From: Comamonas avium
GTDB taxonomy: Bacteria > Pseudomonadota > Gammaproteobacteria > Burkholderiales > Burkholderiaceae_C
NCBI RefSeq assembly: GCF_014836675.1
Contig: NZ_JACSQK010000001.1
Span: forward strand, 368,720 to 432,719
Length of the DNA stretch: 64,000 nt
Direction: 5' to 3'
The stretch's first letter is position 1. Every line of letters begins with the position of its first letter. Shown piece after piece: positions 55,388 to 64,000 of this stretch. The notes below the pieces were generated by a model that was not told the origin of the DNA, did no database searches, and saw only the letters and a list, made by a program, of their open reading frames with translations. A program made the position numbers and the translations under genes.

Positions 55388-58261
55388 TTAACTCAGGTAA
55401 GTCTCCAGCGGGGGGCAGGTGCATACCAGATGACGGTCGCCATGCACATTGTCGATGCGTGCAACGGGGGGCCAGTATTTGGTAGCCAGCGTTGCGGTGC
55501 CCGCTGCCTCTGCGCGGCTGTATGGGTGCGCCCATGTCTCTTGCAGCAGCGCAGAGGCCGTATGGGGCGCATTTTTGAGCGGGTTGTCATCACGCGGCCA
55601 CGTGCCGTTTTCAACTTGCTCAATTTCTGCACGGATGGCCAGCATGGCATCAATGAAGCGATCCAGCTCTTGCAGAGGTTCGCTCTCGGTGGGCTCAACC
55701 ATCAGGGTGCCGGGCACAGGAAAGGACAGTGTCGGGGCGTGAAAGCCGTAGTCCACCAGGCGTTTGGCAACGTCTTCGGCCGTGACCCCGCTGGTTTCCT
55801 TGAGAGGGCGCAGATCCAGAATGCATTCGTGGGCAACAAGCCCACCAGGGCCGGCATACAGCGTAGGGAAGTGCTCCTGCAGGCGTGCGCTGATGTAGTT
55901 GGCGTTCAAAATGGCCGTTTCAGTGGCGTGGCGCAGGCCCTGGGGGCCCATCATGCGGATATACATCCAGCTGATGGGTAAAACGGCTGCATTGCCATAA
56001 GGAGCGGCAGATACGGCGCCTACCAGCGCGGCCTTGCCAGCGGTGGCATGCCCGGGCAGGAACGGCACCAGGTCTTGCGCCACACACACCGGGCCGACGC
56101 CGGGGCCCCCACCTCCGTGCGGGATGCAGAAGGTTTTGTGCAGATTGAGGTGGCTGACATCGCCGCCAAAATTGCCGGGTGCGGCCAGGCCTACCAGGGC
56201 ATTCATGTTGGCGCCGTCTACATACACACGGCCGCCGTGCTGGTGTACGAGTTCGCACAGCGGGCGCACTGAATCTTCAAATACGCCGTGCGTGCTGGGG
56301 TAGGTGATCATGATGCAGGCCAGCTTGTCGCTGTGCGCCTCGCACTTGGTGCGCAGATCGTTCATGTCCACATTGCCTTGCGCATCGCAAGCTACCACCA
56401 CCACCTGCATGCCGCACATTTGCGCGCTGGCAGGGTTGGTGCCGTGCGCGCTGGATGGAATCAGGCAGACCGTGCGCTCGGGCTGGCCGCGCGATGCGTG
56501 CCAGGCGCGAATGGCCAGCAGGCCCGCGTATTCGCCTTGCGAGCCAGCGTTGGGTTGCAGGCTCACCCCGGCGTAGCCGGTGATGGTGCACAGCCAGTCG
56601 CGCAGCTGCTGGTCAAGCAGGGCGTAGCCTTGCTGCTGATCGGCGGGGGCAAAAGGGTGAATCTGTGCAAACTCTGGCCAGGTAATGGGCAGCATTTCGC
56701 TGGTGGCGTTGAGTTTCATGGTGCACGAGCCCAGCGGGATCATGCAGCGGTCCAGCGCCAGGTCTTTGTCCGACAGGCTGCGTATGTAGCGCAGCATGGC
56801 CGTTTCGCTGTGGTGGCTGTGAAAGACCGGGTGTGACAGATAGCCTGAGCTGCGTTGCAAGGCGGCTGGAATGCGCGGTGCTGCAGATGTCTCAATGACT
56901 GCAGGGCTGCTTGCCCCGAACAAGCGCAGCAGCAAGCCAACATCGGCTGGGGTACTGGTTTCGTCCAGCGATATGCCCAGGGAGGATTCAGAGACTTTTC
57001 GCAGATTAACGCCTGCCAGCAAAGCGCGGGTAGCGATGTTTAATGCATTCTTTGGCGCAATGACAGTCAGTGTGTCAAACGCGGTGGCGTGCTCAAGTGT
57101 CAGCCCCAGCTCCTCCAGCCCTTGTGCCAGGGCAGCAGTCAGTCCGGCAATGCGCAGCGCAATATCTCGCAGGCCTTGGGGGCCGTGATAGACCGCGTAC
57201 ATGCTGGCTATTACTGCGGGCAGGACTTGCGCTGTACAGATATTAGAGGTGGCTTTTTCCCGGCGGATGTGCTGCTCGCGCGTTTGAAGTGCCAAGCGCA
57301 AGGCGGGTGCACCCTGCACATCGACACTGACACCGACCAGACGGCCTGGCAAGGAGCGCTTGTGCGCGTCTTGGCACGCCATGAATGCCGCATGCGGGCC
57401 ACCCGCTCCCATGGGCATGCCCAGGCGCTGGCTGTTACCAACGACGATGTCTGCCCCCCATTCACCGGGAGGTGTCAGCAAGGTCAGCGCCAGCAAATCC
57501 GTGGCGGCAATCAGCAAGGCTTTGTGGCTGTGGCAGTGCGTGGCGGCTTCGCGCCAGTCATCGATGGAGCCGGTGCTGCTGGGGTACTGCACCAGTGCGC
57601 CAAAGTGCGGGCTGAGCAATGCGGTGGTAAAGGCGGCATGGTCTTGCGGGCAAGCAATGCTCCAGGCCATGGGTTCTGCACGGGTGCGCAGCACTTCCAG
57701 TGTCTGTGGGTGCACGTCGGGATGCACCAGAAAAACGTTGCTGCTGGCGCTGGAGCAGCGGCGTGCCAAAGCCATGGCCTCTGCTGCTGCGGTGGCTTCA
57801 TCGAGCATGGAGGCGTTGGCAATGGGCATGCCGGTAAGGTCGCACACCATGGTTTGAAAATTCAGCAAGGCCTCCAGCCGGCCTTGTGAAATTTCCGCCT
57901 GATAAGGCGTGTAGGCGGTGTACCAGGCCGGGTTTTCCAAGATGTTGCGCTGGATAACGCCAGGGGTGTGCGTGCCGTAATAGCCTTGGCCAATAAAACT
58001 TTTGAGGATGCGATTGCGACCGGCAATGGCTTTGAGTTCTTGCAGCGCTTCGTATTCAGTGGCCGATGGCGGCAAGTCCATGGGCGTATGGCGCGCAATA
58101 TTGGCGGGAACCAGGGCGTCAACCAGTGCCTGGCGTGATGGCAGGTCAATGGTGTGCAGCATGTGCGCTTCGTCCGGCGCACTGGGGCCAATGTGGCGTC
58201 GCGCAAAAGCGTCGCCCTCGTGCAGTTGAGACAAGGGTGCTTGCAGTCGCTGATTCATCAT
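55388..58261 (-). CDS. gcvP: Glycine dehydrogenase (decarboxylating), P protein
   Basis: PLP-dependent P protein of the glycine cleavage system. The 957 aa product is the fused homodimeric type: N-terminal half with [31 protein letters not shown] region, C-terminal half with [24 protein letters not shown] and the PLP Lys in [16 protein letters not shown]. Two ATGs are adjacent (58261 and 58258), after GGAGG; the second has better spacing. Codons further upstream to 58327 are not homologous. Confidence 0.96.
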   Translation of the reverse strand: MMNQRLQAPLSQLHEGDAFARRHIGPSAPDEAHMLHTIDLPSRQALVDALVPANIARHTPMDLPPSATEYEALQELKAIAGRNRILKSFIGQGYYGTHTPGVIQRNILENPAWYTAYTPYQAEISQGRLEALLNFQTMVCDLTGMPIANASMLDEATAAAEAMALARRCSSASSNVFLVHPDVHPQTLEVLRTRAEPMAWSIACPQDHAAFTTALLSPHFGALVQYPSSTGSIDDWREAATHCHSHKALLIAATDLLALTLLTPPGEWGADIVVGNSQRLGMPMGAGGPHAAFMACQDAHKRSLPGRLVGVSVDVQGAPALRLALQTREQHIRREKATSNICTAQVLPAVIASMYAVYHGPQGLRDIALRIAGLTAALAQGLEELGLTLEHATAFDTLTVIAPKNALNIATRALLAGVNLRKVSESSLGISLDETSTPADVGLLLRLFGASSPAVIETSAAPRIPAALQRSSGYLSHPVFHSHHSETAMLRYIRSLSDKDLALDRCMIPLGSCTMKLNATSEMLPITWPEFAQIHPFAPADQQQGYALLDQQLRDWLCTITGYAGVSLQPNAGSQGEYAGLLAIRAWHASRGQPERTVCLIPSSAHGTNPASAQMCGMQVVVVACDAQGNVDMNDLRTKCEAHSDKLACIMITYPSTHGVFEDSVRPLCELVHQHGGRVYVDGANMNALVGLAAPGNFGGDVSHLNLHKTFCIPHGGGGPGVGPVCVAQDLVPFLPGHATAGKAALVGAVSAAPYGNAAVLPISWMYIRMMGPQGLRHATETAILNANYISARLQEHFPTLYAGPGGLVAHECILDLRPLKETSGVTAEDVAKRLVDYGFHAPTLSFPVPGTLMVEPTESEPLQELDRFIDAMLAIRAEIEQVENGTWPRDDNPLKNAPHTASALLQETWAHPYSRAEAAGTATLATKYWPPVARIDNVHGDRHLVCTCPPLETYLS

Positions 58262-58401
58262 CCAACCTCCCTCATTGCCGTGCGCGGGAAGGGGTCGCCA
58301 AAGCGGCGTGCCCCATGGACCTGACAATGCGCCATCAGGCCACTTTAGGTGAACGGCAGACCCATCGAAATGTGAGACGGTGGATCTGGCCGTTGGGTCG
58401 C

Positions 58402-58776
58402 TTAGCTGTTGGCTGCGAAGTCGCCGTATGCAGTTTCATCCATCAGGCCATCGAGCTGGCTGGGGTCGCTGAGCTTGACCTTGAAGAACCAGCCGGCGTT
58501 CAGCGGCTCGGAATTGGCCAGCGAAGGATCGGCGCGCAGGGCTTCATTCACTTCCACAATTTCGCCCGTCACGGGCATGTAGACGTCGGCGGCGGCTTTG
58601 ACAGACTCCACCACGCCAGTGATATCGCCTTGCTGGAAGGTGGTGCCCACGGCGGGTAGGTCTACAAACACCACATCACCCAGCGCGTCCTGGGCGTGGA
58701 CAGTGATGCCCACAACAGCCGCCTGCGGGTTGGCGGCGTTGATCCATTCGTGTTCTTTGGAAAACTTGATGCTCAT
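58402..58776 (-). CDS. gcvH: Glycine cleavage system H protein
   Basis: A 124 aa lipoyl carrier: KFSKEHEWI start, [19 protein letters not shown] with Lys60 as lipoylation site, and [10 protein letters not shown]. Shuttles the aminomethyl group between P, T and L proteins; lpdA at 33.2 kb may supply the L protein. Lies 118 nt after gcvT and 140 nt before gcvP. Confidence 0.97.
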   Translation of the reverse strand: MSIKFSKEHEWINAANPQAAVVGITVHAQDALGDVVFVDLPAVGTTFQQGDITGVVESVKAAADVYMPVTGEIVEVNEALRADPSLANSEPLNAGWFFKVKLSDPSQLDGLMDETAYGDFAANS

Positions 58777-58894
58777 GAGGTAGAACTCCGGTACTCAATT
58801 AACGGTGGCGGGTCATGACATGCATGGGCATGTCTGAATGGCTGACACTTTAGCGGTTTGCAATGACTGTGGCGCGCTAGAGCACCAATACGGC

Positions 58895-60034
58895 CTAGTT
58901 TTTGCGATAGCGTGTGCCTACAAAAGGCAGTGGAACCACTTCCATGGCAACCGGTTTGCCGCGCACCAAAGCGTCAATGCGCGTGCCGATCTGTGCATGT
59001 GCCGGCGGTACATAGCCCATGGCGATGGGGCGATCTAAAGTGGGGGCCAATGAGCCGCTGGTGACATAGCCGATGGCCGCGCCATCAGGAATGTGCAAGG
59101 GCGTGCCATCGCGCACGGGCACCCGCTCCATGGCGTGCAGGCCGACGCGCACGGTATCTACCGGGGCGCTGCCTTCAATTTGTGGCAGCACCACATCGGC
59201 TCCGATAAAACCTGCGGCACGCTGGCCGCCTGTGCGACGTACTTTGGGAATGCTCCAGTTAAGCGCAGCCTGGGTTGGTGTGGTGGTGGCGTCCATGTCG
59301 GTGCCGTACAGGCACAGACCTGCTTCCAGCCGCAGGGTGTTGCGTGCGCCCAAACCTGCGGGCTGTACGCCGGGCTGTTTGAGCACCCAGCGCGCAAAGG
59401 CTTCAATATGGCTGGCGGGCAGCGAGATTTCAAAGCCGTCTTCGCCGGTGTAGCCGCTGCGTGTGATGTAGCCGCGTGCGTCCTTGAAATCAAAGGGTGT
59501 GCCCTGCATGAAGCTGAGCAGACTGGTGGCTGGCACTGGACGCTGAAGCACCGCCCCCGCTTGCGGGCCTTGCAGCGCAAGCAAGGCCATGTCTGGCAGG
59601 GCTTGCACCGTACATTCATGGCCGATGTGTGACTGAATCCAGTCCAGATCTTCGTGCTTGCAGTTGGCATTGACGATGAGCAGGTAGTCCTGGCCGCGGT
59701 TGACCACCATCAGGTCATCCAGGATGCCGCCGTTTTCGGCCAGCAGCAAAGCGTAGCGCTGGCGGTTAAGACCGAGATCCATGACGTCAATGGGCAGAAT
59801 TTGCTCCAAAGCCGCAGCGGCAGAAGGGCCGCTGACACTGATCTGCCCCATGTGCGAGACATCAAACAGGCTGGCCTGCTCACGCGTATGACGGTGCTCT
59901 GCTACCAGGCCTTGCGGGTATTGCACGGGCATTCGGTAGCCTGCAAAGCGCACCATGCGTGCGCCGAGTTCTTCGTGCAGTGCATGCAGGGGGGTGTCGA
60001 GCGTGTCAGGGTCAGCCGGGGGAATACTGGTCAT
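58895..60034 (-). CDS. gcvT: Aminomethyltransferase, T protein of glycine cleavage
   Basis: Transfers the methylene group to tetrahydrofolate. The 379 aa product from ATG 60034 has MVRFAGYRMPVQYPQGLVAEH, SLFDVSHMGQI, SGYTGEDGFEI, the folate-site GLGARNTLRLEAGLCLYG and GYVTSGSLAPTLDRPIAMGYV. GAGGACGAGG precedes the ATG. It heads gcvTHP. I looked for a glycine riboswitch in the 250 nt upstream and did not find its conserved core. Confidence 0.96.
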   Translation of the reverse strand: MTSIPPADPDTLDTPLHALHEELGARMVRFAGYRMPVQYPQGLVAEHRHTREQASLFDVSHMGQISVSGPSAAAALEQILPIDVMDLGLNRQRYALLLAENGGILDDLMVVNRGQDYLLIVNANCKHEDLDWIQSHIGHECTVQALPDMALLALQGPQAGAVLQRPVPATSLLSFMQGTPFDFKDARGYITRSGYTGEDGFEISLPASHIEAFARWVLKQPGVQPAGLGARNTLRLEAGLCLYGTDMDATTTPTQAALNWSIPKVRRTGGQRAAGFIGADVVLPQIEGSAPVDTVRVGLHAMERVPVRDGTPLHIPDGAAIGYVTSGSLAPTLDRPIAMGYVPPAHAQIGTRIDALVRGKPVAMEVVPLPFVGTRYRKN

Positions 60035-60050
60035 AGCCTCGTCCTCGTTC

Positions 60051-60066
60051 AATCGTTGGAACGATT
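60051..60066. promoter_or_regulatory. Palindrome upstream of gcvT
   Basis: AATCGTTGGAACGATT, 7-bp perfect arms, 17 nt before the gcvT ATG. It could be an operator for the gcv operon, or a hairpin near the ribosome binding site. No regulator can be named. Confidence 0.45.
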
Positions 60067-60177
60067 CTAGGTGCGAGGCTGGCGCTTGTCGCTGCGCATT
60101 GTTGCTTGGATGCAGCGCTGGCCTCAACGCCCATGGACGATGCAGTCAGACAGCCTGCACAACATGTTGAATATAAA

Positions 60178-60272
60178 TAAAAAGGAGCTACCAACGCTTG
60201 TGTTTAAAAGGTTTTAGATACAAAAGTATTTGAAACTGTTTATTTGTAAGCGTTGGCAGCTCTCTTTTTAAT
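60178..60272. repeat. Intergenic palindromic element, long form, intact arms
   Basis: Outer arms GGAGCTACCAACGCTTG (60184-60200) and TAAGCGTTGGCAGCTCTC (60247-60264) pair with one mismatch zone. Inside is a smaller hairpin, TTTTAGATAC-AAAA-GTATTTGAAA. A-run before and T-run after. It lies between gcvT and the SOS-box gene, both on the minus strand. Best-preserved member in the window. Confidence 0.8.
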
Positions 60273-60287
60273 AAATCAGTCAATCCG

Positions 60288-60614
60288 TCAATCAGACTGC
60301 GGACGCACTTCAAAGTAGCAGCCGTCTTCACCGCCCAGGCCTTGCATACCGGCCTCAGCGGCTGCGCGTGCAGCTTTCATCCAGCGGTAGTAAATGGCTT
60401 TGACTTCTTCGGTGATCTCTTCTGGGGGCGCGTCTTCCAGGCTTTCAATAGTGCGCAGCGCGTGGGCCACTTGGGGCTCTCCGCCGAGCTGGCGCGCCAG
60501 TGTGCGGGCGTAGCGCGCTTCAGCACGCTGGCGCTCGTTGTCGGGCAGGCTGGGGTAGTCGCACAGGGCAACGGTAAAGCAGGGCAGGTCTTGGGGAGTA
60601 GAGGTTGCAAACAT
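60288..60614 (-). CDS. Uncharacterised 108 aa protein, predicted SOS-regulated
   Basis: A 108 aa soluble protein of unknown function. N-terminal CFTVALCDYPSLPDNERQRAEARYARTLARQL, then an acidic helical middle (LEDAPPEEITEEVKAIYYRWMKAARAAAEAG) and GGEDGCYFEVRPQSD. No membrane segment. Start at ATG 60614; the frame stays open upstream to 61043 but without coding character. A LexA-type box ends 23 nt before the ATG, and TTATAC in between could be the -10, which would make the leader very short. No ribosome binding site is visible. Confidence 0.72.
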   Translation of the reverse strand: MFATSTPQDLPCFTVALCDYPSLPDNERQRAEARYARTLARQLGGEPQVAHALRTIESLEDAPPEEITEEVKAIYYRWMKAARAAAEAGMQGLGGEDGCYFEVRPQSD

Positions 60615-60636
60615 AGGTATGTATAAAACAACAGTG

Positions 60637-60654
60637 ACTGTATGAATGTACAGT
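60637..60654. promoter_or_regulatory. LexA-type SOS box upstream of the 60614 gene
   Basis: ACTGTATGAATGTACAGT, an exact CTGT-N8-ACAG with symmetric flanks. It differs at only two positions from the box at 39938. It lies in the promoter region of the minus-strand gene; the plus-strand SDR gene is 160 nt away and has its own spacer. Confidence 0.82.
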
Positions 60655-60813
60655 TTTTTGATGGTGCTGTGTAAATTTTTTCTTGGTGCATTCACTAGGC
60701 TTTGGCTTCGCCATGGCGACAGGCCGCAGGCGCGTTGCCCACGCACAATGAAATCGAGACCTGTTCCGTGACTTTTTCCTTCACTTTTCAAGCTATCGCA
60801 GGAGATACAAGCT

Positions 60814-61599
60814 ATGACACGCAGCGTGCAACAACTGTTTGACCTCAAAGGCAAAACCGCTTTGGTAACCGGGGGCTCACGCGGTTTGGGGTTGCAGATG
60901 GCGCAGGCGCTGGGCGAGGCGGGTGCGCGCGTGGTGCTTACGTCGCGCAAGGCGGGGGATCTGGAGCAGGCGGCAGACATGTTGAAAGCCCAGGGCATCA
61001 ACGCGCAGTGGATTGCCGCCGATTGCGCCAATGAGGCAGACATTCATCGTCTGGTGCACGAGACCACGCAACTTGTGGGGCAGATAGATATTTTGGTCAA
61101 CAACGCGGGTGCCAGCTGGGGTGCGCCTGCAGAAGACCACCCCACGGCGGCGTGGGACAAGGTGATGAACCTGAATATTCGCGGCTACTTTTTGCTCAGT
61201 CAGGCGGTGGCAAAAGCAGGGATGCTCGAGCACGGCGGGCGCATTATCAATCTGGCATCGATTGCTGGCCTGGGCGGCAACCCGGTGGAGATGAAAACCA
61301 TTGCCTACAACACCTCCAAGGGTGCGGTGCTGAACTTCACCCGTGCACTGGCTGCCGAGTGGGGGCCGCGCAATATCAATGTGAATGCGATTTGCCCCGG
61401 TTTCTTTCGCACCAAGATGGCTGAGGTGCTGATTGACACCATGGGCGAAGATGTGATGACCAGCCGTGCACCGCTGCGCCGCCTGGGTGACGATGAAGGC
61501 TTGAAGGGACTGACCGTGCTGCTGGCCAGCGATGCAGGCAAGCACATTACCGGCCAGTGGGTCGCAGTGGATGGTGGCGTGAGTGCGGTGCTGGGGTGA
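60814..61599 (+). CDS. SDR-family oxidoreductase
   Basis: A 261 aa Rossmann dehydrogenase: TGGSRGLG cofactor motif (19-26), NNAG, Ser in INLASIAG, Tyr-x3-Lys in YNTSK, and PGFFRTKM. Most like the 3-ketoacyl reductase/RhlG-type SDRs used with acyl substrates. AGGAG lies 11 nt before the ATG. It heads a run of four co-directional genes with reductases and a thioesterase, suggesting acyl or ketone metabolism. Confidence 0.9.
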   Translation: MTRSVQQLFDLKGKTALVTGGSRGLGLQMAQALGEAGARVVLTSRKAGDLEQAADMLKAQGINAQWIAADCANEADIHRLVHETTQLVGQIDILVNNAGASWGAPAEDHPTAAWDKVMNLNIRGYFLLSQAVAKAGMLEHGGRIINLASIAGLGGNPVEMKTIAYNTSKGAVLNFTRALAAEWGPRNINVNAICPGFFRTKMAEVLIDTMGEDVMTSRAPLRRLGDDEGLKGLTVLLASDAGKHITGQWVAVDGGVSAVLG

Positions 61600-61667
61600 G
61601 CCATCGCGCAATGAGAATGTCGCCATCACCGCAATGTGACATCTTTGTGTCTCGCGCACAGGCTGCA

Positions 61668-61690
61668 CGCCGCTATGCTTGCGGCGATTT
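61668..61690. other. Small hairpin before the thioesterase gene
   Basis: CGCCGC (61668-61673) and GCGGCG (61681-61686) around TATGCTT, followed by ATTTC. Possibly a weak terminator or leader hairpin. Confidence 0.4.
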
Positions 61691-61714
61691 CTTAAGCGCC
61701 CACGGAGACAACCT

Positions 61715-62155
61715 ATGCTGAGTTTTGGCAACCATCCCATTCCCTTTGTGAACCATTTGGGCTTTACGCTGCACAAGATGGAGAACGGTGAATCGGAACT
61801 GCGCTACACCGCCCAACCTGAGCACCTGAACACTTTTGATGTGACCCACGGTGGTGCCAGCATGACGCTGCTGGACGTGACCATGGCAGTGGCTGCACGC
61901 AGCCTGGAAAGTGACGACTTTGGCTGCGTCACCATTGAAATGAAAACCAGCTTCATGCAAGCTGCACGGGGCCCGCTGGTGGCCAAGGGGCTGGTGCTGC
62001 ACCGCACCAAGACCATGGCTTACTGCGACGGCAAGGTGTATGACAGTGAAGGCCGTCTGTGCACCCATGCAACGGGCACCTTCAAGTACATGCCGCGCAC
62101 CGTGAAACCCGGCCAAAAGCCGGGTGACGCACAAACGGTGATTGCAACGGATTGA
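61715..62155 (+). CDS. PaaI-family hotdog thioesterase
   Basis: A 146 aa acyl-CoA thioesterase of the hotdog fold: PFVNHLGF start, HLNTFDVTHGGASMTLLDVTMAVAA (the helix with catalytic Asp/Glu-type region), and TIEMKTSFMQAA. The ATG at 61715 follows GGAGA. Hydrolyses short or aromatic acyl-CoAs in relatives; the real substrate is unknown. Confidence 0.9.
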   Translation: MLSFGNHPIPFVNHLGFTLHKMENGESELRYTAQPEHLNTFDVTHGGASMTLLDVTMAVAARSLESDDFGCVTIEMKTSFMQAARGPLVAKGLVLHRTKTMAYCDGKVYDSEGRLCTHATGTFKYMPRTVKPGQKPGDAQTVIATD

Positions 62156-62252
62156 CCCTCAGGCCAGCGGGGCTGGCATGAGTTTTTGAATGAAATTGGC
62201 CGCTAACGCCGATCTATCAAGCGCTTTTAGCCATTGAAAAGGAGACGAAACC

Positions 62253-63269
62253 ATGCCACGTAATCAACAAATCCTGCTGGACAACCGCCCGCAAGGCGAA
62301 GCCACGGTCAGCAACTTCAAGCTCGTTGCGGTCGATACGCCGGCGCTGCAAGAGGGGCAGGTGCTGGTGCGCCACCATTACCTGAGCCTTGACCCCTACA
62401 TGCGCGGCCGCATGAATGACTCCAAAAGCTACGCAGCCAGCCAGCCTTTGGGCGAAGTCATGATTGGTGGCACCGTCGGTGAGGTGGTGGAAAGCCGCCA
62501 CGCCAAGTTCGCCCCGGGCGACAAGGTGGTGGGCATGGGCGGCTGGCAGGAGTACAGCGTGGTTGATGGCGATGCCCCCGGCATGCTGCGCAAGGTAGAT
62601 ACCAAGCACGTCCCGCTGTCTTATTACCTGGGCACTGTGGGCATGCCCGGCGTCACGGCCTGGTATGGCCTGGTAAAAATCATCAACCCCAAGGCGGGTG
62701 AGACCGTGGTGGTCAGTGCCGCCACCGGCGCTGTCGGCAGTGCTTTTGCCGCCTTGGCCAAGGCGCGCGGCTGTCGTGTCGTTGGTATTGCCGGTGGCCC
62801 AGAAAAATGTGCCTACGCAACCAACGAGCTGGGCTTTGACGAGTGCATTGACTACAAGCTGCACCCAGATGTGAAGTCCATGAGCAAGGCGCTCAAAGAC
62901 GCCTGCCCCAACGGTATTGATGGCTATTTTGAAAACGTAGGCGGCCACATTCTGGACGCTGTGCTGCTGCGCGCCAATGCGTTTTCGCGCATTGCCATGT
63001 GCGGCATGATTGCTGGCTACGACGGCCAGAGCCTGCCTTTGCAAAACCCGGCTCTGATTTTGGTCAACCGCATGAAGATAGAGGGTTTCATCGTCAGCGA
63101 GCACATGCAAGTGTGGCCCGAGGCGCTGACCGAGCTGGCCACCCTGGTGGCGCAAGGCAAGTTGCGCCCACGCGAGACCATTGCGCAAGGTATTGAAAGC
63201 GCACCACAAGCATTCCTGGGCTTGCTCAAGGGCAAGAACTTCGGCAAGCAACTGGTCAAACTGGTCTAA
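62253..63269 (+). CDS. NADPH-dependent oxidoreductase, CurA/leukotriene B4 dehydrogenase-like MDR
   Basis: A 338 aa zinc-independent medium-chain reductase: YLSLDPYMRGRM and GGTVGEVVESRH in the catalytic domain, then TVGMPGVTAWYGL and the nucleotide site SAATGAVGSAFAALAKARGCRVVGIAGG, YFENVGG. Reduces the double bond of alpha,beta-unsaturated ketones with NADPH. GGAGACGAAACC precedes ATG. Confidence 0.92.
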   Translation: MPRNQQILLDNRPQGEATVSNFKLVAVDTPALQEGQVLVRHHYLSLDPYMRGRMNDSKSYAASQPLGEVMIGGTVGEVVESRHAKFAPGDKVVGMGGWQEYSVVDGDAPGMLRKVDTKHVPLSYYLGTVGMPGVTAWYGLVKIINPKAGETVVVSAATGAVGSAFAALAKARGCRVVGIAGGPEKCAYATNELGFDECIDYKLHPDVKSMSKALKDACPNGIDGYFENVGGHILDAVLLRANAFSRIAMCGMIAGYDGQSLPLQNPALILVNRMKIEGFIVSEHMQVWPEALTELATLVAQGKLRPRETIAQGIESAPQAFLGLLKGKNFGKQLVKLV

Positions 63270-63278
63270 GCAACCGCG

Positions 63279-63306
63279 CAAAGGCAGCCATGTGCTGCCT
63301 TTTTTA
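63279..63306 (+). terminator. Terminator after the MDR gene
   Basis: AAGGCAGC (63281-63288) pairs with GCTGCCTT (63294-63301) and is followed by TTTT. It divides the gene run, so the following SDR has its own promoter or depends on read-through. Confidence 0.88.
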
Positions 63307-63356
63307 CGTGCCACCCCTTCGTCATAAAAAAACCTAGGTCATAAAAGGAGACAAAC

Positions 63357-64000
63357 ATGCTCAATGGATTGGCGGGCAAGACCGCCGTGCTGACTGGCGC
63401 AGGTTCAGGCTTTGGTCTGGAGTGCATGCGCATAGGTGCCAAAGCAGGCATGCGCCTGGTGCTGGTGGATGTGCAGGCCGATGCATTGGCCAAAGCCGCT
63501 GAGCAAGCGCGCAGCCTGGGTGCCAAGCAGGTGATGGCCTGCAAGGTGGATGTCAGTGATGCCCAAGCCATGGAAAAACTGGCCGCAGAGGTGCAAGCCA
63601 CCTTGGGCGCTCCCCACTTTGTATTCAACAACGCTGGTGTTGGCGGTGGTGGTTTGCTGTGGGAGCAATCCGTGCGCGACTGGGAATGGGTGCTGGGCGT
63701 GAACCTGTGGGGCGTCATTCATGGTGTGCGCCTTTTCACACCCATGATGCTGGAGGCAGCACGGCAAGACCCCAACTGGCAGGGCCACATCGTCAACACC
63801 GCCAGCATGGCCGGTTTGCTGGCGCCGCCCAATATGGGTGTGTACAACGTCAGCAAGCATGCCGTGGTCAGCCTGACGGAGACGCTTTACCAGGACCTGC
63901 GCCTGGTGACGGACCAGGTGCACTGCAGCGTGCTGTGCCCCTACTTTGTGCCCACTGGCATTGCCCACAGCGAGCGCAACCGCCCTGATGTGGTCAACCC
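63357..64000 (+). CDS. SDR-family oxidoreductase, cut by the window end
   Basis: Starts ATG 63357 after AAAGGAGACAAAC; 214 complete codons are visible and the stop lies beyond the window. Cofactor motif TGAGSGFG (13-20), NNAGVGGGG, Tyr-x3-Lys in YNVSK, and CPYFVPTGI. Belongs to the classical SDRs of the 'SDR family NAD(P)-dependent' kind often found in acyl-CoA or sterol-type gene clusters. Partial only because of the window edge. Confidence 0.9.
   Translation, partial: MLNGLAGKTAVLTGAGSGFGLECMRIGAKAGMRLVLVDVQADALAKAAEQARSLGAKQVMACKVDVSDAQAMEKLAAEVQATLGAPHFVFNNAGVGGGGLLWEQSVRDWEWVLGVNLWGVIHGVRLFTPMMLEAARQDPNWQGHIVNTASMAGLLAPPNMGVYNVSKHAVVSLTETLYQDLRLVTDQVHCSVLCPYFVPTGIAHSERNRPDVVN

Noticed and set aside
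60035-60287. Glycine riboswitch before gcvT
   Set aside because: The tandem aptamer core sequences are not visible in the leader; only a short palindrome is.

Overview
The window is chromosomal DNA of a betaproteobacterium. Gene content points to the Burkholderiales family Comamonadaceae, and probably to Comamonas or a close relative. The pointers are a DUF3297 protein, a DUF2189 membrane protein, a Bug-type periplasmic binding protein, zapE directly behind the 2-oxoglutarate dehydrogenase operon, and intergenic palindromes with a GAGCTRCCARCGCTTG core. The species cannot be fixed from the sequence alone. Almost all of the window is ordinary, dense, intact core-genome coding sequence. I see no prophage, insertion sequence, CRISPR array or rRNA.

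Layout. 0-0.3 kb: three tandem tRNA-Val(CAC) genes and a terminator. 0.6-4.3 kb: phosphomannomutase/phosphoglucomutase, the Kdo transferase waaA and an RluA-type pseudouridine synthase. 4.6-7.2 kb: alaS. 7.4-16 kb: GGDEF protein, trmB, gluQ, a divergent LysR / pirin-DoxX locus, a MinD/FlhG-like ATPase paired with a second GGDEF protein, and a SulP transporter. 16-28.7 kb: BON lipoprotein, metC, DUF2189, tesA and ybbA (divergent, with overlapping start codons), DUF3297, sstT, rlmB, a sirtuin, a split chromate transporter, an XRE regulator, yigZ, an AI-2E family permease and an AllA-like protein. 29-36.6 kb: sucA-sucB-lpdA, zapE and a secreted coiled-coil protein. 36.7-38.8 kb: a DinG/YoaA helicase.

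38.9-45 kb is the accessory-looking part. It holds an alpha/beta hydrolase, an uncharacterised gene behind a LexA-type SOS box, a divergent MerR / DUF2938 pair around a textbook MerR-type 19-bp-spacer promoter, and an arsR-arsB-arsC-arsH arsenic operon. 45-52.2 kb: Bug protein, an SDR, and a complete branched-chain amino acid ABC transporter (livKHMGF). 52.4-60 kb: rluA, a hybrid PAS histidine kinase, and the glycine cleavage operon gcvT-gcvH-gcvP. 60.3-64 kb: a second uncharacterised gene behind an SOS box, then SDR, PaaI-type thioesterase, CurA-type reductase and a truncated SDR.

The most novel observations are regulatory. Two near-identical 18-bp LexA-type boxes sit upstream of two small proteins of unknown function, about 20 kb apart, which suggests unstudied SOS genes. 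A MerR regulator with a CueR-like C-x7-C loop faces a DUF2938 membrane protein across an ideal MerR promoter. A family of dispersed palindromes occurs both as long elements and as collapsed copies that now look like terminators. The tRNA-Val array contains a compensatory base-pair swap in its middle copy.
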